A stretch of 64,000 nt of DNA from NCBI RefSeq assembly GCF_000186865.1, contig NW_008705565.1, forward strand, positions 466,440-530,439. Direction: 5' to 3'. Each line of letters begins with the position of its first letter. The first letter of the stretch is position 1. Source of the DNA: Aureococcus anophagefferens. Taxonomy: Eukaryota > Sar > Pelagophyceae > Pelagomonadales > Pelagomonadaceae. The translations under genes were made by a program, and so were the position numbers. The notes beneath the pieces were generated by a model. The model saw nothing but the letters and a program-made list of their open reading frames with translations. It did no database searches and was not told where the DNA came from. Positions 28,035-37,153 of this stretch are shown one piece after another.

Positions 28035-28307
28035 GTGCCTCGCGGTGGTGAAGAGGGCGCGAGCACACCGCGCGGTGACGAGCGCGCGAGCACACCGCGC
28101 GGTGACGAGCGAGGTGCACACGATGAGCTCGGACGTCGAGCGAGGCGAGCGGCAATCAGCGTCGTCGCCTCGGCCGGCACCTTCAACTTGAACAGCAAGG
28201 ACCTCTGCGACAAGGAGTTCGGCGCGGTCGTCCGCGGCGCGCCGCCGACGATCTCGACCTGCCTCGCCTGGAACGGCGTCCTCGAACTGAACCGCACCCG
28301 CGCCTAG
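28035..28307 (+). CDS. Possible small gene or orphan exon
   Basis: A 90-codon frame whose first half overlaps 27-bp tandem repeats (STPRGDER units). The last ~45 residues (TFNLNSKDLCDKEFGAVV, PPTISTCLAWNGVLELNR) have ordinary composition and end just before the next gene. This could be the terminal exon of a small gene or a gene remnant. No start with good context is visible. Confidence 0.2.
   Translation: MPRGGEEGASTPRGDERASTPRGDERGAHDELGRRARRAAISVVASAGTFNLNSKDLCDKEFGAVVRGAPPTISTCLAWNGVLELNRTRA
28056..28109. repeat. 27-bp tandem repeat, two copies
   Basis: Two units containing GCGAGCACACCGCGCGGTGA lie just upstream of the minus-strand Ala/Lys/Pro-rich gene. Confidence 0.65.
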
Positions 28308-28319
28308 CGAGGGGCGTCG

Positions 28320-31300
28320 TTACAGCGGGCTGATGGGCGACGGGTAGAAGAAGGGCCCCGCGGCGCGGTCCGCGGCGTCCTCGAGGCGGAGCGCGAAGAC
28401 GTCCTTGTCCCGGGGCAGCCCCGCGCGGACGAGGGCCTCGCTCCAGCCGACGACCCAGAGCCACCAGCTCGAGAAGACGCGCTGGAGGAGGTTCGACCGG
28501 AAGTGCGCGTCCGCGGCGCGCGTCTCGCGGCCGTCGCGCTCGCTCTCGACGCGCGCGCGGCGCCAGGCGTAGAGCGCCGCGCGCGCGACGGCGCGGTTCC
28601 GCCCCCGCGCCGCGCGCGCGGCGCGGGACGCGTCGCGGAGCCGCGCGACGGCCCGCCGCTTCCGCGCGCGGTCGCGCCGCGCCGTCGCCCGGAGCGCGGC
28701 GGCCCGCCACGCGGCGACGGCCCGGGCGGCGCCGCGCCGCGCGGCCGCGGCCAGCAGCCCCCGCACGGCGGCCCATCTGTCGCGGCGCGCGAGGGCCGCG
28801 TCGCGCCAGCACGTCGTCGCGCGGCCCAGGCGCCAGAGGTCGAGGCCCTGGCGCGCGTCGCGGTCGCGGCGCCGCCGCGCGCGCCGCTCGAAGGCCGCGG
28901 CGCGGATCCGCGCGAGCGCCGCCCGCCCTAGATCGTCGCGGAGCGCGCGCCGCTCGAGCGCCGCGAGGAGCCGCAGGTCCCGCGCGCGCCGCGCGCCGAG
29001 CCGCCGCCGCGCGAGCGCCTCGAGCGCGATCGCCGCCGCGCGCCGCGCCGCGTACCGGGACCGCGCGGCGGCGCCCCGCGCGAGCGCCTGCAGGCCGACG
29101 GCACCGCGGCGCGCGACCCCGAGGCGCGCCACCGCCGCGCGACGGCGCGCGGCCGCCGCGACGACGACGGCCGCGGCGACGCGCTTCGCGGCGGCGGCGG
29201 TGGCCCGCGACGCGGCGACGCGCTTCGCGGCCGCCTTCGCGCGCGCGCGCCTCTGGAGGTTCGCGGCGACGCGGCGCCGCGCGGCGACGCGTACGCGCAC
29301 CGCGTGGCCGCGGACGAGCGCCTGGAAGCGGCCGAGGCGCCGGTCGCGGCTCCGGGCCCGGAGCCGCGCGCGCTTCGCCGCGCGCCGCGCGAGCGTCACG
29401 CGCGCGGCCGCCTGGAGCCAGACCGCGGCCGCGTTTCGCCGGGCGCCGCGGCGCCGCGCGAGGAAGCCGCGGGCCGCGGCCTCGAGGCGCGCGGCGCGGC
29501 CGAGGACGTCGCGGAAGCGGCGACCGGCCGACCGGCGCCGCGCGGACGCCTGCACCCGCACGACGGCCCGCGCGCCGCGGCGGAGCCGCCGCCGCGCGCC
29601 GATCCCCCGCGCGCGCCGTTGCGCGCCGACGGCCGCGGCGTCGAGGCGCCGCCGGAGGTGGCGCGCGGCGGCGCGGCGGAGCGCGGCGCCCGCGGCCGCG
29701 CGCGCGAGCGCGCGGCGCCGCGCGAGCGCGCAGCGCCAGGTCCGCGCCATGGTCGCCGCCGCGCCGAGCGCCTCGGCGCGATCACGTCGCGCCTTTCGCG
29801 CGCGCGCGAGGGCCTGGAGCCGCCGCCGCGCGCGCCGCCGGCGCCACGCGCGGCTCCGCGTCCACCTCCGCACCGCGTCGGCGGCGCGGCGCCGCACCGC
29901 GGCCGCGGCCCGGGCGACGAGCGCGCGGCCGACGGACGTCTCGAGCCGCAGGGCGGCGGCGAGGGCCGCGCGGAGGCGCGCCGCGGCCGCGGCGCCGCGG
30001 CGGAAGCGCTGCGCGGCGACGCACGCCGCGCGCCAGCGCTTCAAGTTCCGCACCGCCGCGTCCCGCCGCGCCGCGGCCGCGGCGAAGGTCGCCGCGGCGC
30101 GGACCCGCAGCAGCGCGCGCCGCGCGGCCCGGCGCCGCGCGCGCGCCTCGAGCGCCGTCGCCGCCGCGACGCGCCGCGCCCTCTCCGCGGCGAGCGCGCG
30201 GCGCAGGCGCGCGGCGGCGGCGGCCCGCGCGAAGGCCTGGGCGGCGAGCACGCGGCGCGCGGCCCGCGCGAAGGCGTCGGCCGCGAGGCGGCCGCGCGCG
30301 GCGGTCGCGACCGCCGTCGCCGCGCGGAGCGCGCGGCGGAGCGCGGCGACCGCGGCCCGCAGGCGCGCCGCGCACGCGAGCGCCGTCGCCGCTCGGCGCT
30401 TGCGGCCGTAGGCCAGGACCGCGAGGCCGCGGCGGACGAGCGCCTCGACGGCGATCGCGGCCGCGCGGAGGCCCGCGAAGCCCGTCGACGCCAGCGTCGC
30501 GCGCCAGCGCGCCTGGACGGCGACGGCGGCCCGGAGCGCCGCGCGCCGGAGCCGCCGCGGCGCGAGCTTCCGCCCGAGCGCGGCGATGGCCGTCGCCGCG
30601 GCGATCGCGCGCGCGTACGCCCGCCGCGCCGCGGCCCGCCTCGCGCGCGCCTGGACGTCGACGGCCCTCCGCCGGAGGACGCCGTAGGCGCGCGCGGCCG
30701 CGCGGCGCCGGACGCGCGCCTGGACGGTCGTCGCCGCCCGTCTGCGCCGCTCCCGGAGGGCGCGCACGCGCCGCCGCGCCGCCGCCGCGCGCGCCGCGGC
30801 CTCGACGGCGACGGCCGCGCGCCGCGCGGCCGCGTAGGCCCGGCGCGCCGCGCGGCCCCGCGCGAGGGCCTGCGCGACCTTCGCCGCGGCCCGCAGCGCC
30901 GCGTAGGCCCGCCGGTCCGCCGCGCGCCGCAGCAGGCTCGACGCGCGCGTCGCCGCGCGCGCGCGGCGCCGCGCGACGCGGCGGTCGCGGTTCGCCCCGA
31001 GCCGCGCGAGCGCGCCGAGCGCGAGGGTCCGCGCGCAGTGCTCGTCGCAGAGCACCATCTTCGCCGCGTGCGTGCGCCAGGCGACGTAGACGCGGCTCAG
31101 GATGACGTCGTCGAACATGCGGCTCGTCGCGGCCGTGAGGATCGACGCGTGGAAGCCGTCGTCGTCGCTGCCCGGCGACCCCGGCGGCGACGCCGACGCG
31201 CGCGCGTCGAGGAGGGCCCGGTTCCGCGCGCGGCGCACGGTGCCCCGCCAGAGGAGCAGCGCGCCCATGGGCAGCACGAGGGCGCTCCGCTTCATCAGCG

Positions 31301-32911
31301 CCAGGATGCGCATCTCGTCGACGATCTTCGGCGCCGCGGCGGCCCCGGTCGGCGGCGGCTCGGCGGCGGGCTTCCGCTCGCGCCGCCGCGCCGCGGGCTC
31401 CGCGAAGCCCGGCCCCAGGGACGCGCGCCGCGTCGACGCGTTCGCCGTCCGCATGACCGAGGCGATCTTCTCCGTCGCCGTCCACGGCGCGTCGAACGCG
31501 CGGCCGTCGGAGGCGTCGCCGTCGGGCCAGAGCAACCGGATCGCGCGCTGCCCGGGCGTGAGCGGCAGCTCGCCGCCGACGCTGTCGTGCGTCGCCCGCC
31601 AGCTTTCGAGCTCCTCGGACCGGTCCAAGCTATCGTGCGTCGCCCGCCAGCTTTCGAGCTCCTCGGACCGCTCCAAGCCGTCGCGCGTCGCCCGCCGGCT
31701 TTCGAGATCCTCGGACCGCGCCGGCGCGGGGAGCTCCGGGGCGGCCCGGGCCTCGGCCGCGGCCCTCGCGCGGCGCGCGGCGAGGCGGCTCACGTCCGGC
31801 GGCGGGCTCCTCGGCGGGCTCCGGACCGGCGCCGCGTAGGGGCTCTTCGGCGGCGCGGGCTTCGGCGGCGCGGCGTCGGGGCGCTTCGGCGGCGCGGGCG
31901 GCGGCGGCGCGGCGGGTAGGGGCTCCTCGGCGGACACGCGCGCGACGGGCTCGAAGCGCGCGGCCGGCGGCGGGTCGAAGCTCCGGGCACGGGCGGCGGC
32001 GGCGGGTCGAAGCGCACGGAGACGGCGCGCCGCGGCGGCGGCTTTTCGGTCGTGACGTCGAAGGAGAGCTCGCGGCGGACGGAGGAGCCCGGCGTCGCCG
32101 CCGCGGCCGTCGCCGCCGCGGCCGTCGCGGGCGGCGACGCGGCGCGGCGCGACGTCGCGGGCGTCTTCGCCGCCGCCTCGGGCCGCGCCGCCGCCGCGGA
32201 CCGCGGTCCTATCGCCGCGGCGTCGGGCCGCGCCTCGGGCGGCGTCGCGTCCCGGCCGTAGGTGCCGGCGACGAGCGACTTGGTCGCGGGCGAGTACGCG
32301 TCCGCCGCGTCCCAGGGCCCGTGGGGCGCCCAGTCGCGGTACGCGTCCGGGCTCCCGGCGAAGGCGATGGGCGCGACGAGGTAGCGGTCGAGGCGCTGAA
32401 GCTTGGCGCGCCAGTCGAGGAGCGGGTCCGCCTCGACGCGCAGCAGGAGCTGCAGCAGCCACCGCTGGTGCTCCGGCGTGACGCCGCGGACGTCGAGCAC
32501 GGCCATGGCCTCCTGCACGGCCTTTTCCGGGAGCGCGTGCTCGTAGGGGCTCCAGGTGTCGTTGACCCGCGTCGCGCGGAGCTTCGGCGTCGTCCCCAGG
32601 GTGCCGCAGCCCCGGGAAGCCGTCGCGCGGCTCCACATCTCGTCCAGCAGCGTCCGCGCGAGGTCGAGCGGCATCGGGTGCCGGTGCTCCGCGGTGCCCG
32701 GCCGCAGCGCGCGCGCCGCGGCGCGCGCCGCGTCCTCGTGCAGCGACGACTTCAGCGACGGCGACCGGCGGCGCCGCGCGCTACTCAGACCGCCGTAGGC
32801 GGACAGCGGCGGCGCCTTGCCGCGGCGCGACGACGGCCGCGCGTTCTTCTTCGCCGGCGCGGGGCTCGACCGCAGGCCGTTCTGCCAATTCAGGCGCTCC
32901 TTTGCAGTCAT
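28320..32911 (-). CDS. Giant Arg/Ala-rich IQ/Sfi1-like repeat protein, frameshifted by duplication
   Basis: The gene starts at 32911 (MTAKERLNWQNG) and is open to about 31970, then continues in another frame to 28320. Together that is roughly 1500 residues. The N-terminal region is ordinary (LDEMWSRATAS, HQRWLLQLLLRVEADPLLDW), followed by three SEELESWRATHDS-type repeats. About 900 residues of IQ-like units follow (AAVAVQARWRATLA, AAIAVEALVRRGLA), mixed with AWR motifs (VYVAWRTHAAK, NLKRWRAACVAAQ, LYAWRRARVES) like centrin-binding Sfi1 repeats. The end is Trp-rich (VFSSWWLWVVGWSE). Calmodulin or centrin binding at a cytoskeletal structure is inferred. A 32-bp tandem duplication at 31965-32013 accounts for the frame change. 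Confidence 0.6.
31965..32013 (-). repeat. 32-bp offset direct repeat that shifts the IQ-protein frame
   Basis: The 17-bp sequence CGGCGGCGGGTCGAAGC occurs at 31965-31981 and 31997-32013. Removing one 32-bp unit restores a single open frame through the gene. Confidence 0.8.
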
Positions 32912-33087
32912 GGCGCTGGGAACTAGGGGGCTGCGAGAGGCTGCCCCATAAGCGCCTGCAGTAACAGGGAAAGCACTGGCCTATTATTACTATCGCTGAT
33001 GTTTGGATTTACCACAATCTTTGCTGTGATTCGGGACGAGCTGCTCTCGTGCTGGCGCGACGATTGACGGCGGCCGGGCGCAGCGGG

Positions 33088-35238
33088 ATGGACGCCATCC
33101 CGATCAGAAACACGTGCCCTAGCCCGGAGCCGCCGCTGAGCCAATGCAGCCGGCGGCCGGGCGTCAACGATTTCAAGTTCCGCGCCACGCAGCGCAACTA
33201 CATGGACGACGCGTCCGTCGGGCAGAACGGGTGCGTCGGGATCATCAAGCAGACGGACTGGCCCGCGTGGCGCATCCGCGGCCAGGCGCTCAAACGCCAC
33301 GAGTTCCCCGAAATCGAGGCCGAGGACGCGGAGGCCGACGGCGAGCGCGGCGGCGGAAGCGAGGACGACGCGCCGCGCTGGCAGCGCGTGCCCCCGTCGG
33401 AGCTCCGGGCCGTCCACTGGGTCGGCCGCGGCTGCGACGAGCCGCGCCGCGACGCGTCGGTGGCGGGCATCCCGCGGCTCGTCGCGGAGCGGGGGTGGCT
33501 CGAGGACTCGCCGCGGCTGACGACGACGATCGCGCTCGACGCGGCGGCGGCCGCGGTCACGGGGGCGGGCGGGGCCAGCGACGGGGAGCCCGACGAGGAC
33601 GAGGACGACATCGCGCCGCCGACGCCGCGGCGGTCGAGCTCGGACGCGGCGGCGCCGGCCGCGCGGTCGCCCGCGCGCGGCCGCCGCGACTCGGAAGCGA
33701 GCCCGGCGCGCGCGCGCCGCGGCCGCCCGCCCGGCAAGCCCCAGGGGAAGCCCAAGGCGGGCGCGGCCTTCGCCGCGGGCGCGCGCGTCGCCCTCGCGTC
33801 GACGGGCGCCGAGGGCATCGTCGTCGGCGCCACGGCGAACGCGTGGGTCAAGGTCGCGTTCGACGGCGCTTCCGCCGCGCGGTCGCTCCGGCCCAAGGCG
33901 CTGCGGCTCCTGGGCCCCGCGGCGCCGTCGCCGCGGCGCCGCGCGCCGCCGAGCCCCGCGCCGCCGAGCCCCGCGCCGGCCCCGTCGCCGCGGCGCCGCG
34001 CGCCGCCGAGCCCCGCGGCGCCGAGCCCCGCGGCGGCCCCGTCGCCGCGGCGCCGCGCGGCGCCGAGCCCCGCGGCGCCGCCGAGCCCCGCGGCGGCGCC
34101 GTCGCCGCGGCGCCGCGCGCCGCCGGGCCCCGCGCCGCCGCCGAGCCCGAACCCCGCGGACGCGTTCGTCGTCGGCGTGCGCGTCGCCGTCGTCGCGACG
34201 GGCGCCGCGGGCAAGGTCGTCGCGCAGACGGTGAACCACTGGCTCAAGGTGCTGCTCGAGGAGACGCCCGCGGACGGCAAGGACCGCGTGCGCTCGTTCC
34301 GGCCCCACGCGCTCCGCGTGCTGCCGCCCGCGGGGCCGCGGCCCGCCGCGGCGCTCCCCGCGGCGCCGGCGTCGCCGGCGGCCCCGGCGGCGGCGGCGCG
34401 CCGCGCCGCGCGCGACTCGCCGGAGCCGCCGCCGCGGCCCGCGACGCTCGCCGTCGGGAGCCGCGTCGAGATCGCGCACTTCCGGCGGCGGCCCGCCGGG
34501 ACCATCGTCGACACCGTCGACGGCAAGCCGCCGGGCTTCGCGTTCCGCGTGCGCGTCGACGGCGCCGGCGGCGCGAGCCCCGGCCCGGGCCAGCGGGGCG
34601 AGGTCTGGACGCTCAACGCGTCCGTGCTCCGGCCGCTGCCCGCGGCGGCGCGCTCGCCGCCGCCGCCGGCCGTGTCGCACTCGTCCGTCGAGTCGAGCGG
34701 CGAGTCGCCGGCGAAGCGGCCCAAGGCCGCGGCGTCGCCGCCGGCGCGCCCCCGCTTCCCCACGGGCTTCAAGCTCGGCGCGGCCGTCCGCGCGGAGTGG
34801 ACCGACGCCAAGGTCTACCCCGCGCGGCTCGCGGCGCTCCGCGGCGACGGCACGGTCGACGTCGAGTACGACGACGACGGCTTCACCTGGGAGGCCTGCT
34901 CGCCGGGCGTCGTCGTCGCCGTGGAGCCCGCCGCCGACGCGGGCCGCGACGGCCCGCGCCGCAAGAAGCGGAAGCGCGCGCGGCCCGACTTCGTGCCGTC
35001 GGACGACGAGGACGACGCGCTCGGCCGCGAGGCGCCCTTCGGCGTCAACGCGCGCGTCGCCATCGTCCGCGGCGCGATGCGCGCGCCCGGCACGGTCATC
35101 GCCGTGCGCGCCGGCGGCCTCCGCGGCGTCGACCTCGACACGGGCGACACGACGCTCGCGCGCGTCGACGACCTCGTCGCGGAGCTCGACGGCGACGACG
35201 CGCCGTGCCGCTCCAGATCCGCGTCCTCGGTCTACTGA
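33088..35238 (+). CDS. AT-hook / Tudor-like chromatin-type protein
   Basis: 716 aa from MDAIPIRNTC (the frame opens at 33049 with GTG, not used). RRGRPPGKPQGKPK is an AT-hook-like DNA-binding motif. Several small beta-barrel-like modules repeat: FAAGARVALASTGAEGIVVG, VVGVRVAVVATGAAGKVVAQ, LAVGSRVEIAHFRRRPAGTI, LGAAVRAEWTDAKVYPARLA (most Tudor-like) and FGVNARVAIVRGAMRAPGTV. They are separated by PSPRRRAPPSPAAP repeats and acidic or basic (RKKRKRARPDF) linkers. Nuclear, histone- or DNA-associated function is inferred. The N-terminal ~60 residues (FKFRATQRNYMDDASVGQ) may be a further conserved domain. Confidence 0.62.
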   Translation: MDAIPIRNTCPSPEPPLSQCSRRPGVNDFKFRATQRNYMDDASVGQNGCVGIIKQTDWPAWRIRGQALKRHEFPEIEAEDAEADGERGGGSEDDAPRWQRVPPSELRAVHWVGRGCDEPRRDASVAGIPRLVAERGWLEDSPRLTTTIALDAAAAAVTGAGGASDGEPDEDEDDIAPPTPRRSSSDAAAPAARSPARGRRDSEASPARARRGRPPGKPQGKPKAGAAFAAGARVALASTGAEGIVVGATANAWVKVAFDGASAARSLRPKALRLLGPAAPSPRRRAPPSPAPPSPAPAPSPRRRAPPSPAAPSPAAAPSPRRRAAPSPAAPPSPAAAPSPRRRAPPGPAPPPSPNPADAFVVGVRVAVVATGAAGKVVAQTVNHWLKVLLEETPADGKDRVRSFRPHALRVLPPAGPRPAAALPAAPASPAAPAAAARRAARDSPEPPPRPATLAVGSRVEIAHFRRRPAGTIVDTVDGKPPGFAFRVRVDGAGGASPGPGQRGEVWTLNASVLRPLPAAARSPPPPAVSHSSVESSGESPAKRPKAAASPPARPRFPTGFKLGAAVRAEWTDAKVYPARLAALRGDGTVDVEYDDDGFTWEACSPGVVVAVEPAADAGRDGPRRKKRKRARPDFVPSDDEDDALGREAPFGVNARVAIVRGAMRAPGTVIAVRAGGLRGVDLDTGDTTLARVDDLVAELDGDDAPCRSRSASSVY
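33900..34150 (+). repeat. PSPRRRAPPSPAAP coding repeats
   Basis: Four to five GC-rich in-frame units of about 50-60 bp separate the first two Tudor-like modules of the AT-hook protein. Confidence 0.75.
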
Positions 35239-35240
35239 AA

Positions 35241-35405
35241 AAGCACCCTCTCCCCCTGTCTCTCCATAAGCTCCAGTCGAACGCTAGGCGCCCCGGTCGC
35301 GCGCGGGCCGCCGCCGGAGGCACAAGCACCCTCTCCCCCTGTCTCCCCTAAGCTCCAGTCGAACGCTAGGCGTCCCGGTCGCGCGCGGGCCGCCGCCGGA
35401 GGCAC
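35241..35405. repeat. 83-bp tandem duplication between convergent genes
   Basis: Copies at 35241-35323 and 35324-35405 differ at a handful of positions. The first begins 2 bp after the AT-hook gene stop. The second contains the last codons and stop (CTA at 35366-35368) of the peptidase gene, so that gene end is duplicated in its own 3' flank. Confidence 0.9.
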
Positions 35406-36794
35406 GGCGCGACGCGGGCGAGCGCGCGCCGCGCGCACGATGCCGCCGCCGGCTCGTCGTCGTCGACGCCCGGGTCGTCGCCGTCCCAGATCTTCGCCAG
35501 GAGCGCCGCGGTCTCCGGGTCGCGCCGCGCGAGCTGGGACCGGTTGAAGGGCGCCCACTTGTTGTAGTCGTCGTCCGCGTCGTCGCAGAGGTACGCCGTC
35601 GACAGCTCCGCGAAGAACTCGGCGGCGTTCGTCGTCGCGTAGTGCCGCCGCGGCACGCCCGACCGGCCGCCGGCGCAGCAGCGGCACGCGCGGCGGAAAG
35701 CGAGCCTTCGCCGCTCGCCGGCCGTCCGCGGCTCGGCCTGGGGGCCCTTGACGTCCACGGCGTCGTACAAGCGCTCGCCGTGGACGGCCGCCTCGTACCT
35801 TCTAGCCACGGCCGCGTTGCCGTGGCCGCCCGGGAGCGCGCAGTCGTGGTACGCGTGCGAGAGCTCGTGCAACACGGAGCCGCCGGGGCCCCACAATTCG
35901 CGGTCGCCGAGGTAGTCCGCCAGCCGATAGACGTGGACGCAGCCCGCGAGCTTCGGGTCGAAGCCCTCGCGCTCGAGCCAGGCGCCGCCGCCGCGCGGGT
36001 GGAAGCACATGTGGCCTACGAAGCATGACGGTGACGATTTCTCACTGCTTTCCCACCAAAAACCTCTCGAACATCGTCTCGGCCGCAGGACGCTGCGTGT
36101 GGCCGAAGCCCTCCGTGTCCTCGTGGACGACGACGCGCGTGCCCGCGGCCGCGAGGACGGCGCGCGCGCGCGGCGGCAGCCGCGCGGCGGCGGCGGCGAC
36201 GTCGCCCAGGAGCTCGGCGACGTCGGCGGAGTCCGGCGCGAGGCGCGCGTCGACGTCGACGGCGACGCCGCCCGCGTCGACGCGCGCGTACGCGTACGTC
36301 CGCCTCGGCTTCGGCGCCGCGACCTCGGCCGCGGCCGCGGCGCCCGCGGTCGCCGCCAGCCCGCGCGGCGTCCCCCGGAGCCAGTCCAGCGGGCCGCGCC
36401 GCGGGCCGTCGGCGACGCGGACGACGCGCGCGCGCGCCGGCTCGCGGTCGGACGCGGCGTACCAGCCCGCGACGGCGATCGCGCCCGCGGCGTCCGCCGC
36501 GACGACGTCCGCGTTCGCGGCGAGGTCGTCGCCGGGCCCCGCGTAGACGACGAAGGCGTCGCCGGCGAACGTGCCCTCGACGTGCTCGGGCCGCACCGAG
36601 CCGTCGCGGACGCGGAGCGGGCCCGCGCCGGGCGCGCAGCGCCGGCCGTGGCGCAGGCGCCCGGCCGCGTCGACCCAGGACACGGTGAGGTGCGCGCTCG
36701 ACTCGTTGACGAAGCGCACCTCCAGCGGCGGGCGGTCTTCCGCCGTGGCGGAGACGAGCGGCTGTGTTGGGGAGAGCGTGCCCCACTCCATCAA
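35366..36794 (-). CDS. VHL-like domain fused to HELSH zinc metallopeptidase
   Basis: Exons 36794..36104 and 36015..35366 give 446 aa. Exon 1 starts with a VHL-like beta domain (LEVRFVNESSAHLTVSWVD, GTFAGDAFVVYAG), then a linker and the N-terminal lobe of the peptidase (TRVVVHEDTEGFG). Exon 2 supplies HMCFHPRGGGAWL, the zinc motif VLHELSHAYHD (HExxH) and the later Glu in TTNAAEFFAELSTAY. This matches a family of secreted or periplasmic-type peptidases that share the CFHP/YHPS, HELAHAYH and NAxEYFAE blocks. The 88-nt intron is GC-AG, flanked by GGCCACA on both sides. Treated as two genes, each would lack half the fold. Confidence 0.7.
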
Positions 36795-36796
36795 GC

Positions 36797-36896
36797 TTTA
36801 AGAGAGATTCTTGCAAGGCTGCGACGCCTTGCGAGGCGCTTCAGAGTTTAAGAGAGATTCTTGCAAGGCTGCGACGCCTTTTGAGGCGCTTCAGAC
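36797..36896. repeat. 50-bp tandem duplication
   Basis: Two nearly identical 50-bp units (TTTAAGAGAGATTCTTGCAA...) at 36797-36846 and 36847-36896 start 2 bp upstream of the peptidase-gene ATG. Confidence 0.95.
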
Positions 36897-36904
36897 TTGG
36901 AGGC

Positions 36905-36953
36905 GGTCCATACAAGGGGATCTTCAAGTACTTGAAGATCCCCTTGGTCCATA
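36905..36953. repeat. Perfect 32-bp palindrome between 8-bp direct repeats
   Basis: Positions 36914-36945 are a perfect palindrome centred on AAGTACTT with arms beginning AAGGGGATCTTC. GGTCCATA occurs directly on each side (36905-36912 and 36946-36953), as expected for a target duplication around a minimal inserted or excised element. Confidence 0.85.
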
Positions 36954-37153
36954 AGCCTATTCACTGCTTGAAGATCAAGGTGAGGTCAACATCGCTTGTG
37001 GCAAAACTAAAAACTCCAGCCTCACTGCTCCCAGCCAGTCGAGGTGGTGCTGAACGTCGGGAACGCCGCTCCCGCAGCAGTATATTGTCCAAGCTGGACC
37101 GCGTCCAGAGCCTCCGCGCCGAGGCCGCGGAGCCGAGCGACAACTACTTCGGC

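Larger units (their letters stand above)
36795..37153. other. Gene-free interval with duplication and palindrome
   Basis: Upstream region of the divergent peptidase and kinase genes, AT-richer than the genes. It contains a 50-bp tandem duplication and a 32-bp perfect palindrome (separate entries). Part of 37020-37153 may be kinase N-terminal coding sequence (SKLDRVQSLRAEAAEPSDNY). Confidence 0.6.

Noticed and set aside
28056..28109. Short repeat array as a CRISPR
   Set aside because: There are only two adjacent units with no spacers, in a eukaryotic context. The same holds for 62183-62244 and 63051-63124.
29304..31919. Very long open frames on the plus strand opposite the IQ/Sfi1-like gene
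   Set aside because: They are Arg/Ala/Gly/Pro low-complexity shadows of a GC-rich repeat gene; the minus strand shows regular IQ and AWR motifs.
36042..36794. Stand-alone VHL-like protein separate from the downstream peptidase
   Set aside because: Its C-terminus contains the first lobe of the peptidase, and an in-phase intron joins the two parts.
36764..37153. Start of the hydroxylysine-kinase-like protein at 36764
   Set aside because: That stretch crosses a 50-bp tandem duplication and a palindrome and has no conserved sequence.
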